This document shows positions 25,802 to 34,728 of a stretch of 64,000 bases of DNA, in pieces. Location of the stretch: positions 1 through 64,000 of the forward strand of contig CADAWR010000001.1 in NCBI GenBank assembly GCA_902791695.1, given 5' to 3'. Below the pieces are notes generated by a model that ran no database searches, was not told the DNA's origin, and was given only the letters and a program-made list of their open reading frames with translations. Position 1 is the first letter of the stretch, and every line of letters starts with the position of its first letter. This stretch comes from an uncultured Bacteroidota bacterium. Its GTDB lineage: Bacteria; Bacteroidota; Bacteroidia; Bacteroidales; P3. The translations under genes and the position numbers were made by a program.

Positions 25802-26623
25802 ATGAGAAATAGGTTCTGGCTTTTCGCCTTCGCTGCATTGCTTCTGTCTAGTTGCGCCACGCGTCACGAATACGCATATGTAAAGGACGCCCCTCGCAAC
25901 GAGGAGATGCCTATTACAAACAACTACACCACCACGATCTTCGCCGGCGACCGGCTAAAGATACGTGTGGACAGCCGCACACAGCAGAGCACGCTGCCCT
26001 TCAACGAGGAGACCAACCGTTCTATAAGGATGCCGGGCTCAAACCAGACGGTGTCCGACCCGACACAGGCGGGCTACCTGGTGGCGCAAGACGGAACCAT
26101 ACAGTACCCAATACTTGGCAGGATTCCGGCAGCGGGGATGACTCTCGACGAGCTTGCGCGCTCAATTGAAGGACGCCTGGTGGAGGGACGCTATGTAAAA
26201 GACCCCACAGTGACGGTCTCGATGCCCAACTTCCACGTGACGGTGGTGGGTGAAGTTGCCCAACCCAAGATGATACAGGTGGAGGGCAACCGCATCACCA
26301 TCTTCGAGGCCATAGCGCAGTGCGGCGACGTGACCATGGACGGCCTTCGCGACAACGTAAAAGTGATACGCTTCGAGGGAGAGGAGACAACCGTCGGTGA
26401 GATTAACCTCACCTCAAGAGAGTCCCTCGACTCGCCATTCTACTACCTGCAACAGAACGACGTGGTGTATGTGGAGCCCACTCCCAAAAAGAAGAAAACT
26501 TCCTACAGAAATGAGGATTGGCCACGATACATCAGTATGACCGCAAGTGGACTATCTGTAGCGTATACTCTGGTATACCGAATGCTTCTCGATCCCAAAA
26601 CAAGGATTAGCAATCAGAAATAA
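25802..26623 (+). CDS. Polysaccharide biosynthesis/export lipoprotein (Wza-like)
   Basis: A 273-aa lipoprotein (lipobox LLSSC, Cys18). Poly_export domain at about 45-140 (FAGDRLKIRV ... ILGRIPAAGMTLDEL), an SLBB-like domain at about 145-225 (VTVVGEVAQPKMIQV), and a C-terminal hydrophobic helix (about 240-260), which in Wza forms the outer-membrane helical barrel. It would export capsule or exopolysaccharide. Its usual Wzc/GumC-type partner is not adjacent, so this may be an isolated copy or a partner of a distant locus. Followed by a strong terminator. Confidence 0.88.
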   Translation: MRNRFWLFAFAALLLSSCATRHEYAYVKDAPRNEEMPITNNYTTTIFAGDRLKIRVDSRTQQSTLPFNEETNRSIRMPGSNQTVSDPTQAGYLVAQDGTIQYPILGRIPAAGMTLDELARSIEGRLVEGRYVKDPTVTVSMPNFHVTVVGEVAQPKMIQVEGNRITIFEAIAQCGDVTMDGLRDNVKVIRFEGEETTVGEINLTSRESLDSPFYYLQQNDVVYVEPTPKKKKTSYRNEDWPRYISMTASGLSVAYTLVYRMLLDPKTRISNQK

Positions 26624-26626
26624 AGC

Positions 26627-26656
26627 AAGAAGGCCCGCAATACTGCGGGCCTTCTT
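26627..26656 (+). terminator. Terminator after export lipoprotein
   Basis: 13-bp perfect stem (AAGAAGGCCCGCA / TGCGGGCCTTCTT) with ATAC loop, 4 bp after the stop codon. Confidence 0.88.
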
Positions 26657-26711
26657 ATATACCATAGCTTTTACGGCATCTTCAAGTCTGCACAAGACTA
26701 AATACAAAAAA

Positions 26712-26743
26712 AGCGGGGCGGTCAATGAATTGACCGCCCCGCT
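26712..26743 (-). terminator. Hairpin with minus-strand T tract
   Basis: 14-bp GC-rich perfect stem (AGCGGGGCGGTCAA / TTGACCGCCCCGCT). The run of A to its left reads as a T tract on the minus strand, so it would stop minus-strand transcription, yet no minus-strand gene lies nearby. It may block antisense transcription or be a remnant. Confidence 0.6.
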
Positions 26744-26842
26744 CACATTATAATAGTATGGTCATTGACCTTGAAGGTCATTAAGGATCCGGAGAGACTA
26801 TTGGTAGATGCAGATTGTTTTCTCCATGTCGGTTTTATTTCG

Positions 26843-26850
26843 TACTTTTG
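26843..26850 (+). promoter_or_regulatory. -7 element for the cobalamin operon
   Basis: TACTTTTG just before the riboswitch; the -33 element is not at the usual spacing. Confidence 0.55.
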
Positions 26851-26854
26851 CACT

Positions 26855-27030
26855 CGGTTTCGGTCGGCCGTAGAAGGCCGATAATAGGGAACCGGGTGCA
26901 ATTCCCGGGCAGTCCCGCTGCTGTGAGCCTCAACTATTTAGGCACCCCAAAAACCACTGTGCGCCGCCACAGGCGCATGGGAAGGTAGGGTGCCGGAGGC
27001 AAGCCAGAAGACCTGCCGAAGCTGCAAGAA
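26855..27030 (+). promoter_or_regulatory. Cobalamin (B12) riboswitch
   Basis: It contains the ordered signatures of the class: GGGAACCGGGTGCAA, then CCCGGGCAGTCCCGCTGCTG with TGTGAGCC, then CCACTGTGCG, GGGAAGGTAGGG, and the B12 box AGCCAGAAGACCTGCC (27002-27017). It lies between a promoter and the BtuB-type receptor gene and should shut down expression when adenosyl- or methylcobalamin is abundant. No terminator hairpin with T run follows, so control is likely at translation initiation. Confidence 0.95.
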
Positions 27031-27061
27031 ACAACATGAAGCCTTCGAGGAAAGGACGGAA

Positions 27062-29098
27062 ATGAGCATTGTCAACCTATATTGTAAATTATCGTTTATC
27101 GTATGCCGACGACTACGACGACCGGCGGCAGTCCCGCTTCCAGTCCGTCCTCTCCTCATGGCTTTGTGTCTGACCATTGCTTCATTTGATGACATATCGG
27201 CCCAAGACACGGTGCGCAGTCTCGACGAGGTGGAGGTCACCTCGCAGCGCACTCCCTCTACTCTGCGCACGGCGGTGCCGACACAGGTGATGGACATTGA
27301 GAAAATTGAGGCACAGGGGGCTCTGCAGCTGAGCGACGCCATCAAGCAGATGGCTGGCGTGACACTGAAGGACTACGGCGGCATCGGTGGACTGAAGACT
27401 GTGTCGGCACGCGGCTTAGGCACCCAGTTCTCAACGCTGACCATCGACGGCGTGGCCGTGGACAATTCGCAGAACGGCCAGGTGGACCTTGGCCGCTATC
27501 TGCTGGGCAACGCCGCCTACGTGAGCCTGAGCCAAGGGCAACAGCAGGAGAGCCTGCTATCAGCACGCGCATACGCCGCCGGCAACGTAATAAGCCTCGT
27601 GAGCGCCGAGCCGCGGTTCTTCCTCGCTGAGCGCACCAATCTCAAGGTTGGCATGGAGCTAGGGTCCTTTAATATGTTCTCTCCCTCAATGCTGTGGGAA
27701 CAGAAATGGAGCAAACGACTAAAGAGCAGCTTGTGGATTAACTACTTGAAAAGCGAAGGCGACTATCCCTTCACACTCTATTATACCCTCGATCGCAATG
27801 GTCAAACAAGCCGCGAGCGCCGCAGGCATTCGGCCATGCGCATGTTCACCGCCGACGGGTCGCTGTTCTATACCATAGCACGCAACAATACACTGACGGC
27901 CAAGCTACACTATATGCGTGGCATGCACCAACTACCGGGTCCTGTGCAGCTCTACAACCAGTTGTCGTCGGCCGAGAGCACGCGCGAGGAGGTGGCTTTC
28001 GGACAACTGCGCTGGCGCGTAGAGCGCAAGAAGGTGAAATGGCAGGTGCTTGCCAAGGCACAGCAGACGTGGGACTTCTACGAAGACAGCGCTGCGGCAA
28101 ACAGCACACACTACTTGCACAATGAGTACCTGCAACGAGAAGCTTACCTCAGCGGCAGCGGAGCTTGGACGGCGAAAGAGTGGCTCGACATAAATGCCTC
28201 GGTGGATGCCACCAGCAACTGGCTCAACTCCAATCTGCAGCAGCGTTACGAGGTGCAACGCTCAAGCCTGCTCGGCGTGGCAGACATGCGTATGCACCAC
28301 GCCGGCTTCGAGGCTCGCGCCCATCTGCTTGCCACACTGATACGCGACCGTGTGGTTGACCTAGACACGCTGCCATTTTACCACCGCTTTTCTCCTTATG
28401 CAAGCCTTATGTATACCATAGGCAAAGGCACCACGCTGCGCTACTTCTACAAAGAGACCTACCGCGCGCCAAACTTTAGCGAACTGTATTTCTTCACCAT
28501 GCCACGCAACCTGCGTCCGGAGTGCGCACGCCAGCACAACATTGGCGTCACGCACACTGCCGAACAGTGGGGCGGCACGCTGGACATGTATTACAACCGC
28601 GTAACTGACAAGATAATAGCCATACCGACACAGAACATGTTTCTCTGGAGCATGCAGAACATTGGCAAGGCTGAAATACTAGGCATAGATGCCACAGCTG
28701 ACGTTTACGTCTCTACGGTTACCGTCCATCTCAACTACAGCTTCCAGCATGCCGTCGACCGCAGCGACACCGCCAGCAAAAGCTACGGCCACCAGATAGC
28801 CTACACGCCACGCCACAGCGGCGGCGCATCGCTACGCTGGGAGAACCGGTGGGTGAACCTTGGCGCGTCGGCCATGGTTGTCGGCGAGCGCTACTATCGC
28901 ATGCAGAACAGCGACGCCACTCGTATGCCCGCCTACTGCGACATGGGTCTTATCGCCGACCGCAAGATAGACCTGCGCTGGGGCACCATGACCGTGCAAG
29001 TGCAGGTTCTCAACCTGTTCAACACACAGTATGAGGTGGTGCGCTCTTACCCCATGATGGGACGCAACTACCGTCTGAAGATAACCTATGAACTATGA
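27062..29098 (+). CDS. btuB: TonB-dependent cobalamin receptor (BtuB-type)
   Basis: A 678-aa outer membrane receptor under the cobalamin riboswitch. An N-terminal hydrophobic stretch ends near DISAQ, then a TonB-box-like segment (LDEVEVTSQR), the plug domain (VRG-like ARGLGTQFSTLTIDGV), and a 22-strand-type barrel ending in aromatic KITYEL. The start is set at ATG 27062, after the B12 box; the frame is open upstream but that part is riboswitch. The signal peptide is unusually long and basic, so ATG 27158 (MALCLTIAS) is an alternative. It would import corrinoids with the lipoprotein encoded 4 bp into its end. Confidence 0.9.
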   Translation: MSIVNLYCKLSFIVCRRLRRPAAVPLPVRPLLMALCLTIASFDDISAQDTVRSLDEVEVTSQRTPSTLRTAVPTQVMDIEKIEAQGALQLSDAIKQMAGVTLKDYGGIGGLKTVSARGLGTQFSTLTIDGVAVDNSQNGQVDLGRYLLGNAAYVSLSQGQQQESLLSARAYAAGNVISLVSAEPRFFLAERTNLKVGMELGSFNMFSPSMLWEQKWSKRLKSSLWINYLKSEGDYPFTLYYTLDRNGQTSRERRRHSAMRMFTADGSLFYTIARNNTLTAKLHYMRGMHQLPGPVQLYNQLSSAESTREEVAFGQLRWRVERKKVKWQVLAKAQQTWDFYEDSAAANSTHYLHNEYLQREAYLSGSGAWTAKEWLDINASVDATSNWLNSNLQQRYEVQRSSLLGVADMRMHHAGFEARAHLLATLIRDRVVDLDTLPFYHRFSPYASLMYTIGKGTTLRYFYKETYRAPNFSELYFFTMPRNLRPECARQHNIGVTHTAEQWGGTLDMYYNRVTDKIIAIPTQNMFLWSMQNIGKAEILGIDATADVYVSTVTVHLNYSFQHAVDRSDTASKSYGHQIAYTPRHSGGASLRWENRWVNLGASAMVVGERYYRMQNSDATRMPAYCDMGLIADRKIDLRWGTMTVQVQVLNLFNTQYEVVRSYPMMGRNYRLKITYEL

Positions 29099-30201
29099 AA
29101 CGTAACGATATGAAACGACTGACAATGATAGCTGCCATATTGCTGGCAACGGCATTCATGACTTCGTGCACAAAAGAGAAGCCCAAGCCAGAGGAACCTG
29201 TAACTCCGGCATCACAGCAGGTGACGGCGACACAGAGTACCTACAGCGCCGGTGCTGCACAGAAGCCACGCTTCATGGCCAGCCTGGACGGCAAAGTGTA
29301 CGTTACCTGCGGCTATCCTCCGGCGATACTTCGCATCGACACCGCCAGCGGCGTTATTGATCGCATACTGAAGTTCAACACCGACTACGACCTAGAGGGC
29401 ATAGCCATTGTAGGCGGTAAGTTATTCGCGGCAAGCTCGTGGGCCTACGACAACGCCAGCAACATAATGTACGACAGCCGCATCTTTGTGGTGGACATCA
29501 GCACCTTCAGCCTCAGTGACGTCATTACTGTGCCTGCAGATCCACAACGCATCAAGGCTATTGACAGTAGCCATGTGCTGGTCAGTTGCGGCAATGGATA
29601 CAATGTCCCAACAACATCGGTACTAATAGATGCCGCAACCCTCAGCGCCACCGAGCTAGGCCGCGAAATGACAGCCTTTGACGTCAACAACGGACTAGTA
29701 TACACATACAGCGGCGGATACGGCACACAGGCCACCTTCTATCGACTCGACCCTCTGAACAACACCACCGAGAGTATCCTAGACGGCTGCGGCATCAACT
29801 ACCCCTATAGCATCAACTGCATCGGCAACCGCATATATGTCACCACACAGGACATATACGGCGGTGCTGGTGACGTGGTATGCTTCGCCGCCAACGGCAC
29901 ACAACAGTGGCGCTGCGAGGCCGGCATGTTGCCATCGAAAGTGGTAGAACTCGGCGACGGCACAGCCTATGTACTCAACGAAGGCAACTGGGGAGCCAAC
30001 GAGGCATCGCTGAGCCGCGTAGACATGACAACAGGAGATATAACCAACAACGTCTTCGGCACAGCCAACGGCCGCGACCTAGGCGATGTTGCGCAGGACC
30101 TGGTGGTATACGGCACAAAGGCCTATGTCACCGTAAGCTTCTCGAACACAGTGGAGGTTATCAGCATCATTGACAACACATCCAGACAAATACAGTTATA
30201 A
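29095..30201 (+). CDS. BtuG-like beta-propeller surface lipoprotein
   Basis: A 368-aa lipoprotein (lipobox FMTSC, Cys25) made of propeller repeats, coupled by a 4-bp overlap to the BtuB-type receptor. In gut Bacteroidetes, BtuG proteins are surface lipoproteins that bind cobalamin and pass it to BtuB; position, length and the DUF5074-like block (VLNEGNWGANEASLSRVD, then NGRDLGDVAQD) support that role here. That block sits near the C-terminus (about 298-350), whereas in the relatives I recall it opens the propeller, so the blades may be circularly permuted. Binding is inferred, not shown. Confidence 0.75.
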   Translation: MKRNDMKRLTMIAAILLATAFMTSCTKEKPKPEEPVTPASQQVTATQSTYSAGAAQKPRFMASLDGKVYVTCGYPPAILRIDTASGVIDRILKFNTDYDLEGIAIVGGKLFAASSWAYDNASNIMYDSRIFVVDISTFSLSDVITVPADPQRIKAIDSSHVLVSCGNGYNVPTTSVLIDAATLSATELGREMTAFDVNNGLVYTYSGGYGTQATFYRLDPLNNTTESILDGCGINYPYSINCIGNRIYVTTQDIYGGAGDVVCFAANGTQQWRCEAGMLPSKVVELGDGTAYVLNEGNWGANEASLSRVDMTTGDITNNVFGTANGRDLGDVAQDLVVYGTKAYVTVSFSNTVEVISIIDNTSRQIQL

Positions 30202-30203
30202 GG

Positions 30204-30956
30204 CTACTGCGCTGCAATGTAGTCGAGCACCTTGCGCTTATCACTGCTGAAAGTGAGGGTATTCACCGCCACAGTGTAGTTCACTGGGTCAATACAGTAG
30301 TGGTATGCATACTTGAGGAAATCTACACGCGAGTTGCTGAAGTCTATCGCTTGAGCCAGACGGGCTATCTGTTCGGCATTCAACGTGGCGGCAGAAGCTA
30401 CGATAACCTTGGCTAGTGCCAGGCGGTCGCTGTCGAACGACTGCCCCTTCAGGCGTACAAGCATCGAGTCCACCTGCTCCTCAGTATATACCACGGTCGT
30501 ATCCTGCTGCCCGACGACAGTAGCCACTACAGGCTGCTGCGCTTTCTGTTCAGCATAAGTCTTGGGAACCTTAAGTTCTGGCAGCGGTTCCACATAGTCG
30601 GCACGATTGTGCGCCGGTGTATATAGGTACAAGCGCTCCAGACGGCGGTCATAGTTGATGTTCACCATCACGTTGGGCTCACCCGGACGCAAGCTCAATA
30701 CAGCAGCCTTCTCGGCTGGGCGCTTCATCACTACTATTACCTCATGGGTCTGCGAACTCACATCGTTCACCAGCACACGCGTCTGTGGCATACGGTTCTG
30801 CAACTCACCGTCGATAAAGACAGAGAAAGCCTCACCGTGTTGGCTCTCGAATCGCACAGTATGGCGTTGTGGCGCCAGTGCACCGGTAGCTGGTTTCTGC
30901 GCCATAGCAATGGCGCACATCAGGCATAGCAACAAACTCAATGCAAGTCTCTTCAT
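30204..30956 (-). CDS. DUF4476 domain periplasmic protein
   Basis: A 250-aa protein with a signal peptide (ending AIAMAQ). The C-terminal 90 residues (about 160-250; QSFDSDRLALAKV ... FSSDKRKVLDYI) match the helical DUF4476 domain, and the N-terminal part is a small beta domain. Function unknown. It is the third gene of the DRTGG-PHP-DUF4476 set, 4 bp after the PHP gene. It converges on the BtuG-like gene with only two bases between stops and no terminator. Confidence 0.82.
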   Translation of the reverse strand: MKRLALSLLLCLMCAIAMAQKPATGALAPQRHTVRFESQHGEAFSVFIDGELQNRMPQTRVLVNDVSSQTHEVIVVMKRPAEKAAVLSLRPGEPNVMVNINYDRRLERLYLYTPAHNRADYVEPLPELKVPKTYAEQKAQQPVVATVVGQQDTTVVYTEEQVDSMLVRLKGQSFDSDRLALAKVIVASAATLNAEQIARLAQAIDFSNSRVDFLKYAYHYCIDPVNYTVAVNTLTFSSDKRKVLDYIAAQ

Positions 30957-30960
30957 TTTT

Positions 30961-31728
30961 TTACCTCAATCTATGGTCACGAAAATAAGTGCTGTCAACA
31001 TAGCGCCCATCCTCGCCATGCAGAGCCATGGCAAACTCGTCAAAAGAGCGGTGCTCCATGTAGACGTGGTTATACACGTCCCCCACATTGTCAATGAAAT
31101 GGGCGTCGCTGTCAGTAATGAAGTTGAAGCGCTTTAGGTAGGCGAACTTCTTCACCATCTCGTCGCGCGTGGTGCGGGCGTTTATCTCCAAGCCATCGGC
31201 CCTGAGGTCGGGCGGTACGAAACCCAGTTGGCTCATCAACGAGGTGGTGCCCTTGTTGATGTGTGCCGGCACAAAGAGCCCACCTATGCGGTGTACCTCC
31301 TCATAGATACCGTCGATATCAACATCTATGGCATTGAGCAAGTGGTAAGGTTCCTCACCCACTATTTCCTCGTTCTCGTCCACAATGAGCTGGTAGCCGA
31401 AACGATCCTCATCGTTGGGTATCGGTGGCAGATGCGCGTCGAGAAACTCCTGAAAGGCATCCAGCGCCGCATCGTCTGGGAAATAGCAGAGGCAGTGGGT
31501 CTCCTCCTGCGAGGTCACCTCCACGCCTCCAAGCACAAACAACCCCTTAGCCTTGCCGATCTTCTGCGCCACCTTCACCTGTCGAGTAGTGTTGTGGTCG
31601 CTGATGGCTATCATGTCGAGGCCACGCGAGAGGGCACGCTCCACTATGGCCGTGGGCGACATCTCAAGGTCACCACACGGCGACAGCACAGTGTGTATGT
31701 GCAGGTCGGCTTTGTAGGCGTTAAGCAT
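30961..31728 (-). CDS. PHP-domain metal-dependent phosphoesterase
   Basis: A 255-aa cytosolic protein with PHP motifs: DLHIHT (His10, His12), ISDHNT, GVEVTS, PAHINK and TDSDAH, which together supply the trinuclear metal site. The reaction is probably phosphoester hydrolysis of a nucleotide or sugar phosphate; the exact substrate is unknown. It directly abuts the DRTGG-domain gene upstream, an arrangement also seen in Firmicutes and Bacteroidetes near hydrogenase or NADH dehydrogenase genes, which are absent here. Confidence 0.88.
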   Translation of the reverse strand: MLNAYKADLHIHTVLSPCGDLEMSPTAIVERALSRGLDMIAISDHNTTRQVKVAQKIGKAKGLFVLGGVEVTSQEETHCLCYFPDDAALDAFQEFLDAHLPPIPNDEDRFGYQLIVDENEEIVGEEPYHLLNAIDVDIDGIYEEVHRIGGLFVPAHINKGTTSLMSQLGFVPPDLRADGLEINARTTRDEMVKKFAYLKRFNFITDSDAHFIDNVGDVYNHVYMEHRSFDEFAMALHGEDGRYVDSTYFRDHRLR

Positions 31729-32064
31729 TTATGCGTTCAGCAACTGGTATATCTTGCCGACGGTTTCATATGTCTGCATGTCGGTGCTGAGGAAGGGAAT
31801 GCCCTCCTCGTTGCTCTGCTCCACGGTGTCGTCGCTGGCGGTGAGGCCCTTGACGAGTATGACGCAGGCCAGTTCCTTGAGCGAGGCGATAGCCATCACG
31901 TTCTTGTGGGTCTGCAGTGTGACCCACACGTTGCCCATCTCGGCATTGCCCATAACATCGCTCAGCAGGTCGCTCACATAGCAACCGTCGATGTCGCGGT
32001 CCAGTCCGTTCTCGCCGCTAAGCACTTTGAGGTTCAGTTTCTCTACAAGTTCTCTTACTTTCAT
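31729..32064 (-). CDS. DRTGG domain protein
   Basis: A 111-aa single-domain protein (MKVRELVEKLNLKVLSG ... GCYVSDLLSDVM), the pattern of stand-alone DRTGG domains, which in larger proteins accompany CBS domains or phosphotransacetylase and are thought to bind small ligands. It is first in a three-gene operon, followed without a gap by the PHP phosphoesterase, so a regulatory or partner role for that enzyme is plausible. Confidence 0.8.
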   Translation of the reverse strand: MKVRELVEKLNLKVLSGENGLDRDIDGCYVSDLLSDVMGNAEMGNVWVTLQTHKNVMAIASLKELACVILVKGLTASDDTVEQSNEEGIPFLSTDMQTYETVGKIYQLLNA

Positions 32065-32096
32065 ATACAGGTATTTTTATATTCTGTTTGTGAGTG

Positions 32097-32104
32097 CAAA
32101 GATA
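32097..32104 (-). promoter_or_regulatory. -7 element for DRTGG operon
   Basis: Plus CAAAGATA reads TATCTTTG on the minus strand, 32 bp upstream of the ATG. Confidence 0.55.
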
Positions 32105-32304
32105 CGACTTTTTCCCGAAATAATACACACTGACATAAAAATAATCCTATAGACCAACATTCTCAACATGTCAATGAACCCTCGCGCCCAAATGCCACTG
32201 CTCAAAATGGCGCATATATAATATAAGGCCCATTGAGGCGGAAACATGTTTTTAACTAAACTTTAACACATCTGCCTCAGACAAGCGACAGAAAAAGAAC
32301 AAAA

Positions 32305-32330
32305 AAGGGTGCCCCTGATGGAGCACCCTA
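32305..32330 (-). terminator. Terminator of barrel protein gene
   Basis: Stem AGGGTGC / GCACCCT with a 10-base loop; on the minus strand it is followed by a TTTTTTG tract. The rest of 32105-32304 holds nothing I recognise. Confidence 0.75.
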
Positions 32331-32358
32331 TTGGCTATTCTATACCAATATTGTTGGT

Positions 32359-33186
32359 TTAGAAGTGATAGTTCAGAGCAACGCGGAAGCCCATGATGTT
32401 GTTGAGGGTCTGGCCGTCGAAGTTGCCGAAGAAGTTGAAGCGGTTGTCGCGGTTACGGGTCTCGGTGGAGACGGTGGCAGCGGCAGTGCTGCGCTCGACT
32501 TTGGCCTTAACCCAGCTGTGGGTGAATTCAACACCAAGAAACTCCAGGTACAGGTCGGCGGAGAAGTTGTCGTTGAACTTGTAGTTCACACCAGGGGTGA
32601 TGGTAAAGGCGATAGCGCCGCTGCTCATGGTCTGCTTCACAGTGGTACCAGCGACGGCAGGACCATTCCAAGCGATGCTGTAGGTAGTATCCATAGCGGG
32701 ATGGACACCAGTGATTTCGGTGGCAAAACGGTGGAATTTGGGGTTACCATTGATTATGAGACCAAGCTGAGCTTCGCAGAAGAAGTTGAAGTTACCGGCC
32801 TGCATGAAATAGTAACGGAAATACGGAGCAATGCCAAAGCCAAACTGTTTGGTAACCAACCAGTCCTCAGCCTTGTCAAAAGCGGGGGTGTAGGCACCGG
32901 TGCCGGGGAAAACAGCGTCGAATTCCTTGGTGTAGTTGTAACCGAGGTTAAGAGAGAGACCGACCTGCATGTTGTCACTCAGCATGTAGCCAAACGAGGG
33001 GCCAAAGTTGATGGTGGTGTTGATGTCGGTAGGCAGGGTGGCCTCGGCAGTGACACCGGCAGCGGTGTTCTTGCCCCATGTGCTACCGCCGTTGGTGCGG
33101 AAATCAAACGAACCGCTGACCACAAACTGTGCATTGGCTGCAAATGCGAAAGCAGCGAGTGCGAGGGTTAATAAAACTTTTTTCAT
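32359..33186 (-). CDS. Outer membrane beta-barrel protein
   Basis: A 275-aa protein with a signal peptide (ending FAANAQ), eight to ten predicted amphipathic strands and a C-terminal aromatic residue (FRVALNYHF). Similar in plan to OmpX/OmpW-like small porins of Bacteroidales. No specific function. It lies downstream of the Cbp1-like lipoprotein gene, 60 bp away, and has its own terminator. Confidence 0.8.
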   Translation of the reverse strand: MKKVLLTLALAAFAFAANAQFVVSGSFDFRTNGGSTWGKNTAAGVTAEATLPTDINTTINFGPSFGYMLSDNMQVGLSLNLGYNYTKEFDAVFPGTGAYTPAFDKAEDWLVTKQFGFGIAPYFRYYFMQAGNFNFFCEAQLGLIINGNPKFHRFATEITGVHPAMDTTYSIAWNGPAVAGTTVKQTMSSGAIAFTITPGVNYKFNDNFSADLYLEFLGVEFTHSWVKAKVERSTAAATVSTETRNRDNRFNFFGNFDGQTLNNIMGFRVALNYHF

Positions 33187-33246
33187 GATTTTGAAGTTTT
33201 GGTTAATAAATGTGTTGTTTAAAAAAATGTGTTTTATTCGATTTCT

Positions 33247-34119
33247 TTACTTGGTGGAGATGACCAGATAGTCGGTGTACTTCCAGAAGAGTGTGGGGTT
33301 GAGGATGCGCAGGTAGGCGGTGACACCGCTCTCCTCCTCGTCGGCCACGAGTTCATAGCTGTTCTCGGGGTGCTTGGAGATAACCTGGGCTTTCTTCATG
33401 TTCACGGTGATGGTGGTCACTTTGGTGCGGTCAATCTCATTGAAAAGCTCGGTGGGCATATCGGCCATGGTGCCCTGACGACGGCCAATACCGATGAAGC
33501 CGCCGCTCTTGGTGACGATACCGGCATCCTTAAGGTCGCTGTAGTTTCCAACGATGAACCAAGCACGGTTGGCGTCGGCAATCTGCTGGGCGATGTAGTC
33601 GTCTTTCTGCTTGTTGGAAGCAGTAAGCTCGCTGACATTCTGGTTGAGGCCCTTGATGACAACTTTGTTGTTCTCAAGCTCGGTAAGCAGCTCGGCAATC
33701 TGGCTCTCCTGGGCGGCACTGCGCTCCTCGAGCTTGGTGATGTAGGACATCAGCTCGTTATTCTTCTTGTTGAGCGAGCTCACGCGCGAGTTGAGCTGGG
33801 CAATCTTGGCCTTGTTGTCGGCCAAAATGGTCTCTATCGAGCTCATCTGGTCAGCAATTTCCTTCTTGTGGTTGTAGGAGCCCTCGGTGTTGTTACGGCG
33901 CATCTCCTGCACGCTGCTGTACTTGGAGTTGATCATCGAGAGGTTGCCCTCAATCTCGTTGAGCATCTGGAACAGGTCGTCGATTTCGGCGTCCTTGCTG
34001 TCCACAACACCTTGCAGCGAGTCAATAGTAGACTTCTGAGCGTCAAGCTCTTTCTGGTTGCAAGCCGTAAAGGCAAATGTAAGGGTCATAAGACCTAAAG
34101 CCAAAAAGATTTTCTTCAT
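33247..34119 (-). CDS. Coiled-coil lipoprotein, Cbp1-like
   Basis: A 290-aa lipoprotein (lipobox FTAC, Cys20). Residues about 22-180 are a long coiled coil with heptad repeats (IDSLQGVVDSKDAEIDDL, ELTASNKQKDDYI). The C-terminal 110 residues (RAWFIVGNYSDLKDAGI, GGFIGIGRRQG, SKHPENSYELV) resemble the family named Cbp1 collagen-binding glycoprotein adhesin in Bacteroidetes annotation. Binding to collagen is not implied by the sequence itself. It could span the periplasm or project from the surface. Confidence 0.75.
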   Translation of the reverse strand: MKKIFLALGLMTLTFAFTACNQKELDAQKSTIDSLQGVVDSKDAEIDDLFQMLNEIEGNLSMINSKYSSVQEMRRNNTEGSYNHKKEIADQMSSIETILADNKAKIAQLNSRVSSLNKKNNELMSYITKLEERSAAQESQIAELLTELENNKVVIKGLNQNVSELTASNKQKDDYIAQQIADANRAWFIVGNYSDLKDAGIVTKSGGFIGIGRRQGTMADMPTELFNEIDRTKVTTITVNMKKAQVISKHPENSYELVADEEESGVTAYLRILNPTLFWKYTDYLVISTK

Positions 34120-34254
34120 TTTTTTATCCTTTTTTTGTTTATTTTCCTTTAAAACAACCGCTTTAATTCCTTATTACGGTTGCATCTATAACGCCCGTCC
34201 GCGTCTAATATTGTTCCCTATTATACTATTTTAGTGTTAAATATTCTTAAAATA

Positions 34255-34728
34255 TCACTCGTTATGGTACTTTTCGTGCCTCAGGATGGTATGCGCACGG
34301 TACAGTTGCTCGAGAAAAAAGAGCCTCACCATCTGGTGGTTGAAGGTCATCTGCGACAGCGACAGCTTCTGTGTGGCAGCGGCATACACATCTTTTGAAA
34401 AGCCGTAGGCTCCGCCGACAACAAAGGCCAGCACACGTGTGCCGGCATTCATCTGTCGCTGCAGCATCTCCGAGAAACCCACCGAGGTGTACTCCTTGCC
34501 GTGCTCGTCAAGAAGCACCACGGCGTCGGCCTTAGCCAACTGTTTCAGTATCTGCTCACCTTCGCGTTCCTTGACCTCGTCAGGCGACGCTTTGCCCATA
34601 CCCTTGAGGGCCGGTATGACGACAAGCTCGAAGTCGCAGTAGTACTTCAACCGCCCTACATATTCATCGATTCCGGCCTGCACATACGGCACATCCGTCT
34701 TGGAAACAACTATCAGCTTTATTGTCAT
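34255..34728 (-). CDS. rlmH: 23S rRNA pseudouridine(1915)-N3 methyltransferase
   Basis: A 157-aa SPOUT-class enzyme that methylates pseudouridine 1915 in helix 69 of 23S rRNA using SAM. Conserved parts: DEYVGRL, LLDEHGKEYTS, the knotted SAM site FVVGGAYGFS, LSLSQMTFNHQMVRLFFLEQLYRA, and the short terminal tail KYHNE. Length is standard. It overlaps the GNAT gene upstream by 4 bp. In the 126 bp between it and the next gene I see no clear terminator. Confidence 0.96.
   Translation of the reverse strand: MTIKLIVVSKTDVPYVQAGIDEYVGRLKYYCDFELVVIPALKGMGKASPDEVKEREGEQILKQLAKADAVVLLDEHGKEYTSVGFSEMLQRQMNAGTRVLAFVVGGAYGFSKDVYAAATQKLSLSQMTFNHQMVRLFFLEQLYRAHTILRHEKYHNE

Noticed and set aside
26990..27061. 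Upstream start for the BtuB-type receptor
   Set aside because: These codons fall inside the cobalamin riboswitch, including the B12 box, so translation there is unlikely.
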